Of a stretch of 58,673 bases of DNA, positions 45,431 through 54,349 are shown piece by piece. Every line of letters starts with the position of its first letter. Position 1 is the first letter of the stretch. The position numbers and the translations under genes were made by a program. Source of the stretch: Pseudomonadota bacterium (GTDB taxonomy: Bacteria > Pseudomonadota > Gammaproteobacteria > Arenicellales > UBA868); the NCBI GenBank assembly GCA_002718155.1, contig PBDS01000048.1, positions 27,562 to 86,234 of the forward strand, given 5' to 3'. The notes under the pieces are model-generated. The model had not been told where the DNA came from. It did not search any database and saw only the letters and a list, made by a program, of their open reading frames with translations.

Positions 45431-46639
45431 TCAATCCTGGCGAAACGGAGAGTGCTCGGCTAATACTTCGGTGTATCGCTCAATGTCCTGGCGTTCTTCA
45501 CGGGTATAACGTTCCACTGCATCGTGAAAGTCGCTGTGGCTCAGCCAGTGGGCAGACAGGGTCTTGGCGGGCATCAGCCCGCGGCTGAGCTTGTGTTCCC
45601 CTTGGGCACCGGCTTCGAATCGGGACAGACCGTTGGTAATGCAATATTCGATCGGTGCGTAATAACAGGTCTCAAAATGCAGGTCGGGAACCCACTCAAG
45701 GGCACCCCAGTAACGGCCGTAAAGGGAGTGCTCGCCACACAGAAAGAATGCGGATGCGACTGGCCTGTCATCCTTTTCCGCCACTAGCATTCGGACCTGG
45801 TCCGGCAGATTCGTACAGATAGTTCTGAAGAATTCCAGATTCAGATAAAGATAGGAACCGTGCTCGGCAATCGTATTGCTGTAGCAGTCGAAAAAAAAGC
45901 CAAGCCTCTGGTCGGTGAGCTCAGCTTTATCGAGCCAACACATTGTGATATCGGCTTCACGCACCCGGCGCCTTTCCCGAAGGATGTTTTTTCGCTTTTT
46001 TGATGACAGTGACCCGAGAAAATTCTGAAAATCCACATAACCGTTGTTCTGCCAGTGGAACTGGTGACTGGTGCGGTCTAGGAAGTCGAAGTCTCTGAAG
46101 TAACGGTTGTCTCGGGGGGTCGAAAACAGGCAGTGAACCGATGACACATCCAGTTTCTCTGCCAGCGTACGAAGTCCTCCGACCAGCACTGGAGCCAGTT
46201 GGTCAGGTTCACGCTGTGGGTCGATAAGCAGACGTCGCCCGGTGACCGGCGTGAACGGGACCGCCACCAACAGTTTTGGATAGTACTCAAGGCCGGACTG
46301 CTGGTAGGCCCGGGCCCATGCCCAGTCGAATATGAACTCGCCATAGGAGTGGAATTTCAGGTAACACGGCGCCGCAGCGACCAGGTCGCTTCCCGAGGTC
46401 AGGGCCAGATGGCAGGGTTTCCAGCCGGTATCCCGACAGACAGCACCACTACTCTCCAGTGCCGACAGAAACTCGTGGCGGAGCATGGGTGCGTCATAAG
46501 GGACGAGCCGGTTCCATTGCCCACTATCAATCTGATCCAGTTGATCGTGTATTGTTAGAGTGAGGCCCAAAGAACTAATATCTGTCCGTTGACCATCGTC
46601 CTTCGGTTTCTGGACATCAGAGGTGTGGCTACTGACCAA
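45431..46639 (-). CDS. DUF482 / COG3146 acetyltransferase-fold protein
   Basis: Family often labelled peptidoglycan biosynthesis or GNAT-like; function unproven. The 402 residues show the family blocks PMLRHEFLSALESSGAVCRDTGWKPCHLAL, KFHSYGEFIFDWAWARAYQQSGLEYYPKLLVAVPFTPVTGRRLL, KKRKNILRERRRV and YYAPIEYCITNGLSRFEAGAQGEHKLSRGL. The start is TTG, whose first base (46639 on the minus strand) coincides with the first base of the nadE ATG; the first 25 residues are poorly conserved, so the true start may be a later TTG. It is separated from aat by 100 bases. Confidence 0.82.
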   Translation of the reverse strand: MVSSHTSDVQKPKDDGQRTDISSLGLTLTIHDQLDQIDSGQWNRLVPYDAPMLRHEFLSALESSGAVCRDTGWKPCHLALTSGSDLVAAAPCYLKFHSYGEFIFDWAWARAYQQSGLEYYPKLLVAVPFTPVTGRRLLIDPQREPDQLAPVLVGGLRTLAEKLDVSSVHCLFSTPRDNRYFRDFDFLDRTSHQFHWQNNGYVDFQNFLGSLSSKKRKNILRERRRVREADITMCWLDKAELTDQRLGFFFDCYSNTIAEHGSYLYLNLEFFRTICTNLPDQVRMLVAEKDDRPVASAFFLCGEHSLYGRYWGALEWVPDLHFETCYYAPIEYCITNGLSRFEAGAQGEHKLSRGLMPAKTLSAHWLSHSDFHDAVERYTREERQDIERYTEVLAEHSPFRQD

Positions 46640-48255
46640 TGACTACTCTCTCCATTGCGCTTGCCCAGCTCAATTTTACCGTCGGTGACATCGATGGAAA
46701 CACCGAGCGTATCATTTCAACCTGTCAGCGGGCTCGAGATGAACTGGGTTGCCGCGTTGTTGTCTTCCCGGAACTTGCTATTACCGGATACCCTCCGGAG
46801 GACCTTCTATTTCGGGACGACTTCATGGGTAAGGCCGAGCAGGGTGTCGATGCTGTTAGGGCAGGGCTCAAGGGTGTCTGCGCCGTTGTAGGCCATCCCT
46901 GGAGAGTCGATGGCACGCTCTATAACGTCGCCTCTGTTATCGATGGAGGTGCAATCAAGGCCAGGTACCACAAACGAAGGTTGCCCAACTACAGCGTATT
47001 CGATGAAAAACGATACTTCAAGGCCGGTCACCAACCCTGTGTTGTCGATATCGACGGTGTTGCGACGGCCATTACCGTGTGTGAGGACATCTGGTATCCG
47101 GAACCGATCCTGGAAAGCGTCTCTGCTGGCGCCCGTCTGGTTCTGAACTTGAACGCTTCGCCGTTCCATCTCAACAAGGCGATAGAAAGAGAAAACGACG
47201 TTGTCGCCCAGCGGGCCCGCGTCAGCCAAGTGCCGGTGGTGTACGTCAATACTGTCGGTGGTCAGGACGAACTGGTGTTTGACGGTGGTTCCTTCTCGGT
47301 TAATGCGTCGGGTCAGGTGATCCAACGCAGCCCCTTCTTTGATGAGCACCTGACCCGGGTAGATTACGTCGAGAATGACCTGCAGGCGGCTGCCGGTCAA
47401 ATAATGGACATGCCGGGAATCGAGGAGAGTGTTTACCAGGCCCTGGTCACTGGAGTCAGAGATTATGTTAACAAGAACCGGTTTCGCGGTGTGGTTATCG
47501 GCCTTTCTGGAGGAATCGATTCGGCGTTGACACTGGCGGTCGCAGTAGACGCACTGGGTAGCGACCGGGTGCAGGTGGTTCTGATGCCGTCACGTTATAC
47601 CCGGAAGATGAGTCTTGACGATGCCCAGGAAGAGGCGGCCAGTCTTGGGGTCGAATCCTGCGAGATTGCGATCGAGCAACTTGTTGAGGCCTACGAGCGG
47701 GAACTCCAGCCCCTATTTGAAGGACTGGCACCAGATACCACCGAGGAGAACCTACAGGCCCGGATACGCGGTAACCTGCTGATGGCTATATCCAATAAGA
47801 CCGGACGCCTGGTCCTGACGACGGGTAACAAAAGCGAGATGGCCGTAGGTTATGCGACGCTGTATGGCGACATGGCGGGTGGGTTTGCTGCTATCAAGGA
47901 TGTTCCCAAGACATTGGTGTATCAGTTGGCGCGATATCGAAACACCATCTCCAGGGTCATCCCTGAACGGGTCATCGCCAGGGCACCGTCCGCCGAATTA
48001 GCGCCTGACCAGGAAGACCAGGACAGTCTGCCTCCCTACCCGGTGCTGGACCCGATTCTGGAGGCCTATATTGAACGGGATCGCTCGCCCTTAGATATTA
48101 TCGCCTCAGGTTTCGACGCTGAAGTCGTGGATCGCGTGGTGGCCATGGTCAACCGCAACGAATACAAGCGCCGTCAGGCCCCGCCTGGTGTGCGGATCAC
48201 CCGTCGGGCCTTCGGTCGTGATCGGCGTTATCCGATCACCTCAGGATTCCGCTAG
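46639..48255 (+). CDS. nadE: Glutamine-dependent NAD+ synthetase
   Basis: Amidates nicotinate adenine dinucleotide to NAD using glutamine nitrogen. The 538 residues fuse an N-terminal nitrilase-type glutaminase (catalytic Glu in VFPELAITGYPPEDLL, Lys in YHKRRLPNYSVFDEKRYF, Cys in VCEDIWYPEP) with a C-terminal ATP-PPase synthetase (LSGGIDSALTLAVAVDAL, TTGNKSEMAVGYATLYGDMAGGFA). AGAGGTG upstream is a distant ribosome site. It is divergent from the DUF482 gene with no spacer. Confidence 0.96.
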   Translation: MTTLSIALAQLNFTVGDIDGNTERIISTCQRARDELGCRVVVFPELAITGYPPEDLLFRDDFMGKAEQGVDAVRAGLKGVCAVVGHPWRVDGTLYNVASVIDGGAIKARYHKRRLPNYSVFDEKRYFKAGHQPCVVDIDGVATAITVCEDIWYPEPILESVSAGARLVLNLNASPFHLNKAIERENDVVAQRARVSQVPVVYVNTVGGQDELVFDGGSFSVNASGQVIQRSPFFDEHLTRVDYVENDLQAAAGQIMDMPGIEESVYQALVTGVRDYVNKNRFRGVVIGLSGGIDSALTLAVAVDALGSDRVQVVLMPSRYTRKMSLDDAQEEAASLGVESCEIAIEQLVEAYERELQPLFEGLAPDTTEENLQARIRGNLLMAISNKTGRLVLTTGNKSEMAVGYATLYGDMAGGFAAIKDVPKTLVYQLARYRNTISRVIPERVIARAPSAELAPDQEDQDSLPPYPVLDPILEAYIERDRSPLDIIASGFDAEVVDRVVAMVNRNEYKRRQAPPGVRITRRAFGRDRRYPITSGFR

Positions 48256-48270
48256 TGTGAAACTGGCCAG

Positions 48271-49038
48271 TCAACTGTTTTCGGGCAGAAACACACTCTG
48301 GGGATAGTTGAGCCGGAGTACCCGCAGCGCATCATTCTGCAGCCCAGCCAGGCCCATCTTGCCGTAAGCATCCACCATCACAGCCAGGGCCTGCTCTGTT
48401 GCCGCTGCGGTCTGATAGGTCTCCAGGACATGCTTTGCTCGGTTGACTGCGGCTACATAAGCACCGCGGGAATAGTAATAGCGAGCAACACCCACATCGT
48501 GCATCGCCAGTACGTTGACGATATGGACCAGTCGTTTGCGTGCATCTGGCGTATAGGGGCTGTCGGGAAATCGCTTGACCAGCTCGCGGTAGGCATTGAG
48601 CGCTTCCCGCACCGGTTCGGTGTCCCGCGTGCTGGGGTCGCTTCCCGTCATTGTAGAGAGGAATCCCCCCGATGGCTGGAAACCGGCGAGTCCTTTTAGG
48701 TAGTAGGCGTAGTCTACATTGGGATGAACCGGGTGCATCTGGATGAATCGATCTGCCGAGGTGATAGCCAGAGCGGGCTGGTCGCTTTTGAAGTAAGCGT
48801 AGGCAATTTCAAGCTGTGCCTGTTCAGCAAACGCGCCGTAGGGAAAGCGACCCTCAAGTTTGCGGTAGTAGTCAATGGCCTGCTCCCAGTTGCCGGCATC
48901 CCGGTGCTCCTGAGCAGTCTGAAGAAAAATCTCTGCTGTCCAGTCCGCGGTCTCGTCTTTTTCGTCGAGAATAGAACAGCCGCTGGCCAGACAGACCAGA
49001 ATGGCGAACACAGTGTGAAACTGAAGGCATTTGGCCAT
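48271..49038 (-). CDS. bamD: Outer-membrane assembly lipoprotein BamD
   Basis: Essential lipoprotein of the BAM complex that folds outer-membrane proteins. The signal peptide ends in the lipobox LASGC with lipidated Cys21. The 255 residues contain five TPR-like units, for example EQAIDYYRKLEGRFPYGAFAEQAQLEIAYAYFKSDQPALAI and YRELVKRFPDSPYTPDARKRLVHIVNVLA. It diverges from rluD, as in E. coli (bamD/rluD). Confidence 0.95.
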   Translation of the reverse strand: MAKCLQFHTVFAILVCLASGCSILDEKDETADWTAEIFLQTAQEHRDAGNWEQAIDYYRKLEGRFPYGAFAEQAQLEIAYAYFKSDQPALAITSADRFIQMHPVHPNVDYAYYLKGLAGFQPSGGFLSTMTGSDPSTRDTEPVREALNAYRELVKRFPDSPYTPDARKRLVHIVNVLAMHDVGVARYYYSRGAYVAAVNRAKHVLETYQTAAATEQALAVMVDAYGKMGLAGLQNDALRVLRLNYPQSVFLPENS

Positions 49039-49118
49039 GTTGCTACGCGATCAGGTAGTGATCCAGAAAGATTATACTGCCCGGATGGCCCAGGCAGGTG
49101 GCTGAGTGTCTCGATCTT

Positions 49119-50081
49119 ATGACTGGTGGCACAACCGTGATGGAAGGTGTGATTCCCACTGAGGCGTCCGGGCAGCGACTGGACAAGGTCCTCGCCAGCC
49201 TGTTTCCACCCTACTCACGGTCTCAGCTTCAGCAATGGACGAAGCAGGGGCGGATCACCATTTGCGGCCGGGTACCCCAGGGGCGTGAACCGGTTCTCGG
49301 CGGTGAACAGGTTCGTCTGGAAGTGCCGCCGGTCGAGCCGCGGGAGTGGCGTGCACAGGCATTGCCGCTTGATGTCATCCACCAGGACAGTGATATCCTG
49401 ATCATTGACAAGCCTGCAGGGACAGTGGTCCACCCAGGTGCGGGCAACCCTGACGGTACATTGGCGAATGCCATCATCCATCATTATCCCGACCTGGCTG
49501 TGCTGCCCAGAGCAGGTCTGGTCCATAGAATCGACAAGGACACCAGCGGTTTACTGGTCGTGGCACGGACCGAGCACGCTCGTGTGCAACTGATCCGCGC
49601 ATTGGAGCGTCACGCGGTTTCCCGGATCTACCTTGCTCTGGTGACTGGAACTCCAGTTGCGGGTGGCACAGTCAACGCCCCTATAGGCCGCCATCCGCGG
49701 GATCGTCTGCGGATGGCGGTCAACGACCGCGGCAAGCCAGCGGTGACACACTATCGCGTCAAGACACGCTTCAGGTCCCACACGTTGTTACAGGTTGAAC
49801 TGGAGACAGGGCGTACGCACCAGATTCGCGTACACATGGTACATGCAGGTTACCCACTGGTTGGAGACCTTCTTTATGCTGGGCGTCTGAAAATCCCGGC
49901 CGCTGCCAGTGAAGTCTTTGCCGAATCACTGCGCCAATTCAAGCGCCAGGCTCTACATGCCTGCTCGCTGGCGTTACTGCATCCACGGACGGGTCTGCCC
50001 ATGCAATGGAGCAGCCCGGTGCCTGGTGACATGAAGGCCCTGTTGAGGGTCCTCGAGATTGATCGAAAGGCAGATCGGTGA
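49119..50081 (+). CDS. rluD: 23S rRNA pseudouridine synthase RluD
   Basis: Makes pseudouridines 1911, 1915 and 1917 of 23S rRNA. An S4 domain occupies about residues 10-75 (SGQRLDKVLASLFPPYSRSQLQQWTKQGRITICG). The catalytic Asp is in GLVHRIDKDTSGLLVVARTE, and LETGRTHQIRVHMVHAGYPLVGDLLY is the RluA-family C-terminal motif. I prefer ATG 49119 because the length before the S4 domain then matches E. coli RluD; GTG 49098 and ATG 49140 are alternatives. It overlaps pgeF by four bases. Confidence 0.94.
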   Translation: MTGGTTVMEGVIPTEASGQRLDKVLASLFPPYSRSQLQQWTKQGRITICGRVPQGREPVLGGEQVRLEVPPVEPREWRAQALPLDVIHQDSDILIIDKPAGTVVHPGAGNPDGTLANAIIHHYPDLAVLPRAGLVHRIDKDTSGLLVVARTEHARVQLIRALERHAVSRIYLALVTGTPVAGGTVNAPIGRHPRDRLRMAVNDRGKPAVTHYRVKTRFRSHTLLQVELETGRTHQIRVHMVHAGYPLVGDLLYAGRLKIPAAASEVFAESLRQFKRQALHACSLALLHPRTGLPMQWSSPVPGDMKALLRVLEIDRKADR

Positions 50082-50818
50082 ATCAGTCGACACTTGATTT
50101 TCTGGTCCCCGGTTGGCGGGCGCCTCGTCACGTCCGGGCATTGACAACGACCCGGCGCGGTGGTGTCAGCTCTGCACCCTACGAGAGCTTGAATCTAGCC
50201 AACCACGTAGGTGATGAACGATGCTCCGTGGAGACCAATCGGTGGCTCCTGCAACACAGTGTGGAGTGTCCCTCTATGCCAGGCTGGCTCCAACAGCACC
50301 ATGGTGCTGATGTGATCGATAGAGATCTGAATACAGAGTCTGATCTTGGTGACGGCAGTCTGACACGCCGAACCGGGACGATTTGTGCAGTACTGACTGC
50401 CGACTGTGTGCCGTTGTTTCTCACCGATTACAGTGGACGATTTGCTGCAGTACTGCACATTGGCTGGCGTGGCCTCACGGCAGGCATCATAGAGTCTGGG
50501 CTGGCCGCGGTGGCGACGCCCTGCACACAGATTCTGGCTTGGATCGGGCCGGCGATCAGCGGCTCGGCCTACGAGGTGGGTCGCGAGGTCCGAGACAAGC
50601 TGCTTGAGGCATTCCCGGGGCATCGATCGAGGTTCAGCCCATCTGGTGATCGTTGGCTGGCTGATCTGCCAGGCATGGTCGAGCAGCGCTTGCGTAACGC
50701 CGGTGTGATTGAGGTCGGCTCCAGCGGACGCTGTACATTCAGCGAGCCAGAGCAGTGGTTTTCGCATCGACGTGATGCGCCCTGCGGACGGATGGCGTCG
50801 ATCATCTGGCTCGAGTGA
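50078..50818 (+). CDS. pgeF: Purine nucleoside phosphorylase / polyphenol oxidase family protein PgeF (YfiH)
   Basis: Member of the YfiH/LACC1 family, reported to phosphorolyse purine nucleosides and, in E. coli, to edit a peptidoglycan precursor. The 246 residues have the zinc ligands in LQQHHGADVID, TADCVPLFLTD and AVLHIGWRGLTAGI, and the family ends with ...FSHRRDAPCGRMASIIWL. The start is GTG overlapping the rluD stop, as in other genomes with the rluD-yfiH-clpB order. Confidence 0.92.
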   Translation: MNQSTLDFLVPGWRAPRHVRALTTTRRGGVSSAPYESLNLANHVGDERCSVETNRWLLQHSVECPSMPGWLQQHHGADVIDRDLNTESDLGDGSLTRRTGTICAVLTADCVPLFLTDYSGRFAAVLHIGWRGLTAGIIESGLAAVATPCTQILAWIGPAISGSAYEVGREVRDKLLEAFPGHRSRFSPSGDRWLADLPGMVEQRLRNAGVIEVGSSGRCTFSEPEQWFSHRRDAPCGRMASIIWLE

Positions 50819-50874
50819 TTCATATTGCCTGTCTTGGTACTCACCACGACCTTTAACAAGCCTGCAATCATTCG

Positions 50875-51390
50875 ATGCTAGGACTATACAACCGGATAGG
50901 TCGTGGAGTGGCCCTGCTAGGGGTCGCAGCAGCACTGGCGATTGCGCCACTGAGCCTCACAGCAACGGACTTCAGCCTGCCTGATCTGGAAGGGCGTATC
51001 CATCGCTTGTCTGACTACCGAGGTAAGTGGGTCGTGATTAACTTCTGGGCGACCTGGTGTGGACCCTGCCTCAAGGAGATACCAGAGTTGGCGAATTTCC
51101 AGGCCGATCACCGAATAGACACGGTAGTACTCGGCATCAATTTTGAACAAACACCAATCGAGGACGTCAGGCAGTATGTGACAGCCAGTCAGATCAATTA
51201 TCCGGTATTGCGCATCGGCTCCCAGCCCCTGGTTCCGTTCGAGCCCTTGAAAGGTCTGCCATCGACGTTTCTTGTCTCGCCTACCGGTACCTATCTGGGT
51301 AGCCATGTGGGACCTGTCACTAGCGGTCAACTTGACCGGTTACTAGAAGATGCCCGAACCGATGCTGGTACGGGCGCCCACCAGGACTGA
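50875..51390 (+). CDS. TlpA-like periplasmic thioredoxin
   Basis: Exported thiol-disulfide protein. An N-terminal hydrophobic segment (about residues 8-28) should target it to the periplasm as a signal peptide or anchor. The redox site is W61-C-G-P-C65 in INFWATWCGPCLKEIPEL, with a cis-Pro loop in GLPSTFLVSPTG. The 171-residue size fits TlpA/ResA proteins, which usually act as reductants in cytochrome c or other disulfide pathways. No cytochrome maturation genes are nearby. It is inserted between pgeF and clpB, which are adjacent in E. coli. Confidence 0.87.
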   Translation: MLGLYNRIGRGVALLGVAAALAIAPLSLTATDFSLPDLEGRIHRLSDYRGKWVVINFWATWCGPCLKEIPELANFQADHRIDTVVLGINFEQTPIEDVRQYVTASQINYPVLRIGSQPLVPFEPLKGLPSTFLVSPTGTYLGSHVGPVTSGQLDRLLEDARTDAGTGAHQD

Positions 51391-51526
51391 GGGCCAGCCA
51401 AAGACTCCAGGTGGTGCCTAGTTGCTACGGTCGGTGCAGCTTGCCCCGAGGTCTATGCATCCTCTTATCAGAGCCACCGGTTCTGCCTGAACTTACTCCG
51501 GTGGGCTATTCTCACCGGTATTAGTT

Positions 51527-51555
51527 CTTGAGAAAACACCCTTCCAACCCCATAT
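51527..51555 (+). promoter_or_regulatory. Sigma-32 promoter of clpB
   Basis: CTTGAGA (51527-51533) and CCCCATAT (51548-51555) are separated by 14 bases. They match the sigma-32 consensus CTTGAAA / CCCCATnT with a single mismatch. Transcription would start about 65 bases before the clpB ATG. The sigma factor itself, rpoH, is encoded at the other end of the window. Confidence 0.85.
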
Positions 51556-51627
51556 AAATAATATTGCGGGACAACCGTGCAGTCGTACCGACAACCCTAG
51601 GGTACCGCGAACGAAAAGGGGTCTGCC

Positions 51628-54225
51628 ATGCGAATGGATAAACTGACGACAAGGTTTCAACTGGCGCTCGCCGATGCGCAGAGCTTGGCGGTCGGCCGTG
51701 ACCATCAGTTCATCGAGCCGCTGCACTTGATGTTGGCGCTGCTTGATCAGGATGGTGGTAATACTCGGCATTTGCTTCTTCAGGCCGGTCTGACGGTACC
51801 CAAGTTGCGTTCCCAGCTCGGTGAGTCGTTGGACAGGCAGGCCCGAGTGGAAGGGAACGAGGGGAGCGTGCAGGTCTCCAATGACCTATCCAGACTGCTC
51901 AATGTCAGCGACAAACTCGCACAGAAGCGGGATGATCAGTACATCTCCAGCGAATTATTTGTGCTTGCGGCAGTGGACGACACTGGTGAACTGGGTCAGA
52001 TCCTAAAAAATAACGGCGCAGATTCCAGCGCTGTTCGCCAGGCCATTGACATCATGCGTGGCGGTCAACGTGTGGATGACCCCAACACTGAAGAACACAG
52101 ACAGGCACTGGAGAAATACGCCATTGACCTGACTGCGCGGGCCGAGCAGGGCAAACTGGATCCGGTGATCGGTCGTGATGATGAGATCAGGCGGACCGTA
52201 CAGGTACTTCAGCGGCGAACAAAAAATAACCCCGTGTTGATTGGAGATCCGGGTGTCGGGAAAACAGCGATCGTCGAAGGTCTGGCGCAGCGCATCATCA
52301 ACGGCGAGGTTCCGGAAGGTCTGCGCGGTAGACGCCTGTTGTCATTGGACATGGGTTCATTGATCGCCGGGGCCAAGTTCCGGGGTGAGTTCGAAGAACG
52401 GCTCAAGGCGGTCCTAAACGACCTCAGCAAGCAGGAAGGGCAGATTATTCTGTTTATCGACGAACTGCACACCATGGTTGGCGCCGGCAAGGCAGAGGGG
52501 GCCATGGATGCTGGAAATATGCTCAAACCGGCGCTGGCCCGGGGCGAGTTGCATTGCATCGGTGCAACGACCCTGGATGAATACCGCAGTCATCTGGAAA
52601 AAGACGCCGCATTGGAACGTCGATTCCAACGGATCGTGGTTGGAGAGCCCGGAGTGGAAGACACGATTGCGATACTGCGTGGTCTGAAGGAAAAGTACGA
52701 AGTGCATCACGGTGTCGATATCACAGACCCGGCTATCGTGGCCGCAGCCACACTGTCGCACCGTTATATCTCTGACCGGAAACTGCCGGACAAGGCGATC
52801 GACCTGGTCGATGAAGCTGCCAGCTGTATTCGAATGGAGATTGACTCAAAGCCCGAGTCGATGGACCGGCTCGATCGACGCCTGATTCAATTGAAAATCG
52901 AACGGGAGGCACTGAGAAAAGACACTGACGAAGCGACGCGTAAGCGCCTCGGTAGCCTGGAACAGGAGATCGAGGGGTTGGAGCGGGAATACGCCGATCT
53001 CGAAGAAATCTGGAACTCGGAGAAGGCTGCCGTATATGGAGCTCAGCATGTCAAGGAGGCGCTCGACCGGGCTCGACAGGAGCTTGAAACAGCGAGGCGG
53101 GCGAGTGATCTGGCCCGGATGTCGGAGCTGCAGTACGGCCGCATTCCAGAACTGGAAAAACAGTTACAGGTTGCAGATAGTGCCGAGGAAGACACCCGAC
53201 TGCTGCGCAACAAGGTCACTGATGAGGAAATTGCTGAAGTAGTTGCCCATTGGACGGGTATCCCAGTGTCGAAAATGCTCGAGGGTGAGCGTGACAAGCT
53301 GCTCAGAATGGAAGAGGAGATCCATCAGCGGGTGATCGGACAGGAAGAGGCCATCGCTGCCGTCGCAAATGCAATACGGCGATCTCGGGCCGGGTTGTCG
53401 GATCCGAATCGACCCTACGGCTCTTTCTTGTTCCTTGGACCGACCGGCGTCGGTAAGACCGAGCTCTCCAAAGCTCTGGCCGGATTTCTTTTCGACACCA
53501 GCCAGGCCTTGGTTCGGATCGATATGTCGGAATTCATGGAGAAGCACTCTGTGGCCAGGCTGATCGGCGCCCCCCCGGGTTACGTCGGTTACGAAGAAGG
53601 GGGCTACCTGACTGAGGCAGTCAGGCGCAGGCCCTACTCAGTGATTCTTATGGATGAAGTTGAAAAGGCCCATGCCGATGTCTTTAACCTACTGCTGCAG
53701 GTGCTGGATGATGGCCGACTTACCGACGGCCATGGACGGACGGTGGATTTCCGTAATACGGTTATTGTCATGACGTCGAACCTGGGGTCTGACCTGATTC
53801 AGGAACTGGCCGGTGAGGCGAACTACCAGAAGATGAAGGATTCAGTTATGGATGTGGTAGCGATGCACTTCAGGCCGGAGTTCATCAATCGAGTCGATGA
53901 CATGGTGGTGTTCCATCCACTCAACCGTGGCCAGTTGAAGGACATTGCCAGAATCCAGATCCATCAGCTCTGCGCCCGCCTGGCCGACCAGGAGCTCGGG
54001 CTCGAGGTCAGCGATACGGCACTCGACCGTCTTGCCGAGCTGGGGTTTGATCCGGTCTATGGTGCACGGCCGCTCAAGCGGGCTGTCCAGAGGGAATTGG
54101 AGAATCCCCTGGCGCAGGGCATTCTGTCGGGGCAGTTCAAGGCGGGAGACAACATCGCCATCGACCTGGAAAGGGAGAGCTTCAGCTTCAGAATCCAGGT
54201 TGCAACCGAGTCGCAGGTGGCCTGA
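51628..54225 (+). CDS. clpB: ATP-dependent disaggregase ClpB
   Basis: Hexameric AAA+ chaperone that extracts proteins from aggregates together with DnaK. The 865 residues show the Clp N domain (about 1-145), NBD1 with [18 protein letters not shown] and Walker [13 protein letters not shown], the ClpB-specific coiled-coil middle domain (about 405-525), and NBD2 with [15 protein letters not shown] and [11 protein letters not shown]. The presence of the M domain and absence of a ClpP-binding IGF loop identify ClpB rather than ClpA. AAAAGGGG precedes the ATG. A strong sigma-32 promoter lies upstream. Confidence 0.98.
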   Translation: MRMDKLTTRFQLALADAQSLAVGRDHQFIEPLHLMLALLDQDGGNTRHLLLQAGLTVPKLRSQLGESLDRQARVEGNEGSVQVSNDLSRLLNVSDKLAQKRDDQYISSELFVLAAVDDTGELGQILKNNGADSSAVRQAIDIMRGGQRVDDPNTEEHRQALEKYAIDLTARAEQGKLDPVIGRDDEIRRTVQVLQRRTKNNPVLIGDPGVGKTAIVEGLAQRIINGEVPEGLRGRRLLSLDMGSLIAGAKFRGEFEERLKAVLNDLSKQEGQIILFIDELHTMVGAGKAEGAMDAGNMLKPALARGELHCIGATTLDEYRSHLEKDAALERRFQRIVVGEPGVEDTIAILRGLKEKYEVHHGVDITDPAIVAAATLSHRYISDRKLPDKAIDLVDEAASCIRMEIDSKPESMDRLDRRLIQLKIEREALRKDTDEATRKRLGSLEQEIEGLEREYADLEEIWNSEKAAVYGAQHVKEALDRARQELETARRASDLARMSELQYGRIPELEKQLQVADSAEEDTRLLRNKVTDEEIAEVVAHWTGIPVSKMLEGERDKLLRMEEEIHQRVIGQEEAIAAVANAIRRSRAGLSDPNRPYGSFLFLGPTGVGKTELSKALAGFLFDTSQALVRIDMSEFMEKHSVARLIGAPPGYVGYEEGGYLTEAVRRRPYSVILMDEVEKAHADVFNLLLQVLDDGRLTDGHGRTVDFRNTVIVMTSNLGSDLIQELAGEANYQKMKDSVMDVVAMHFRPEFINRVDDMVVFHPLNRGQLKDIARIQIHQLCARLADQELGLEVSDTALDRLAELGFDPVYGARPLKRAVQRELENPLAQGILSGQFKAGDNIAIDLERESFSFRIQVATESQVA

Positions 54226-54349
54226 TCGTCTAATCAAACAGGGGCGATGTCTGATGCGGTAGGGCCACAGCCAGCCGCATTGGGTCTTGGATGAGACGCT
54301 TGGCGACAGTAGAATCCGTTCTGGTTCACGCGGGATGTGCTCCTAGACA

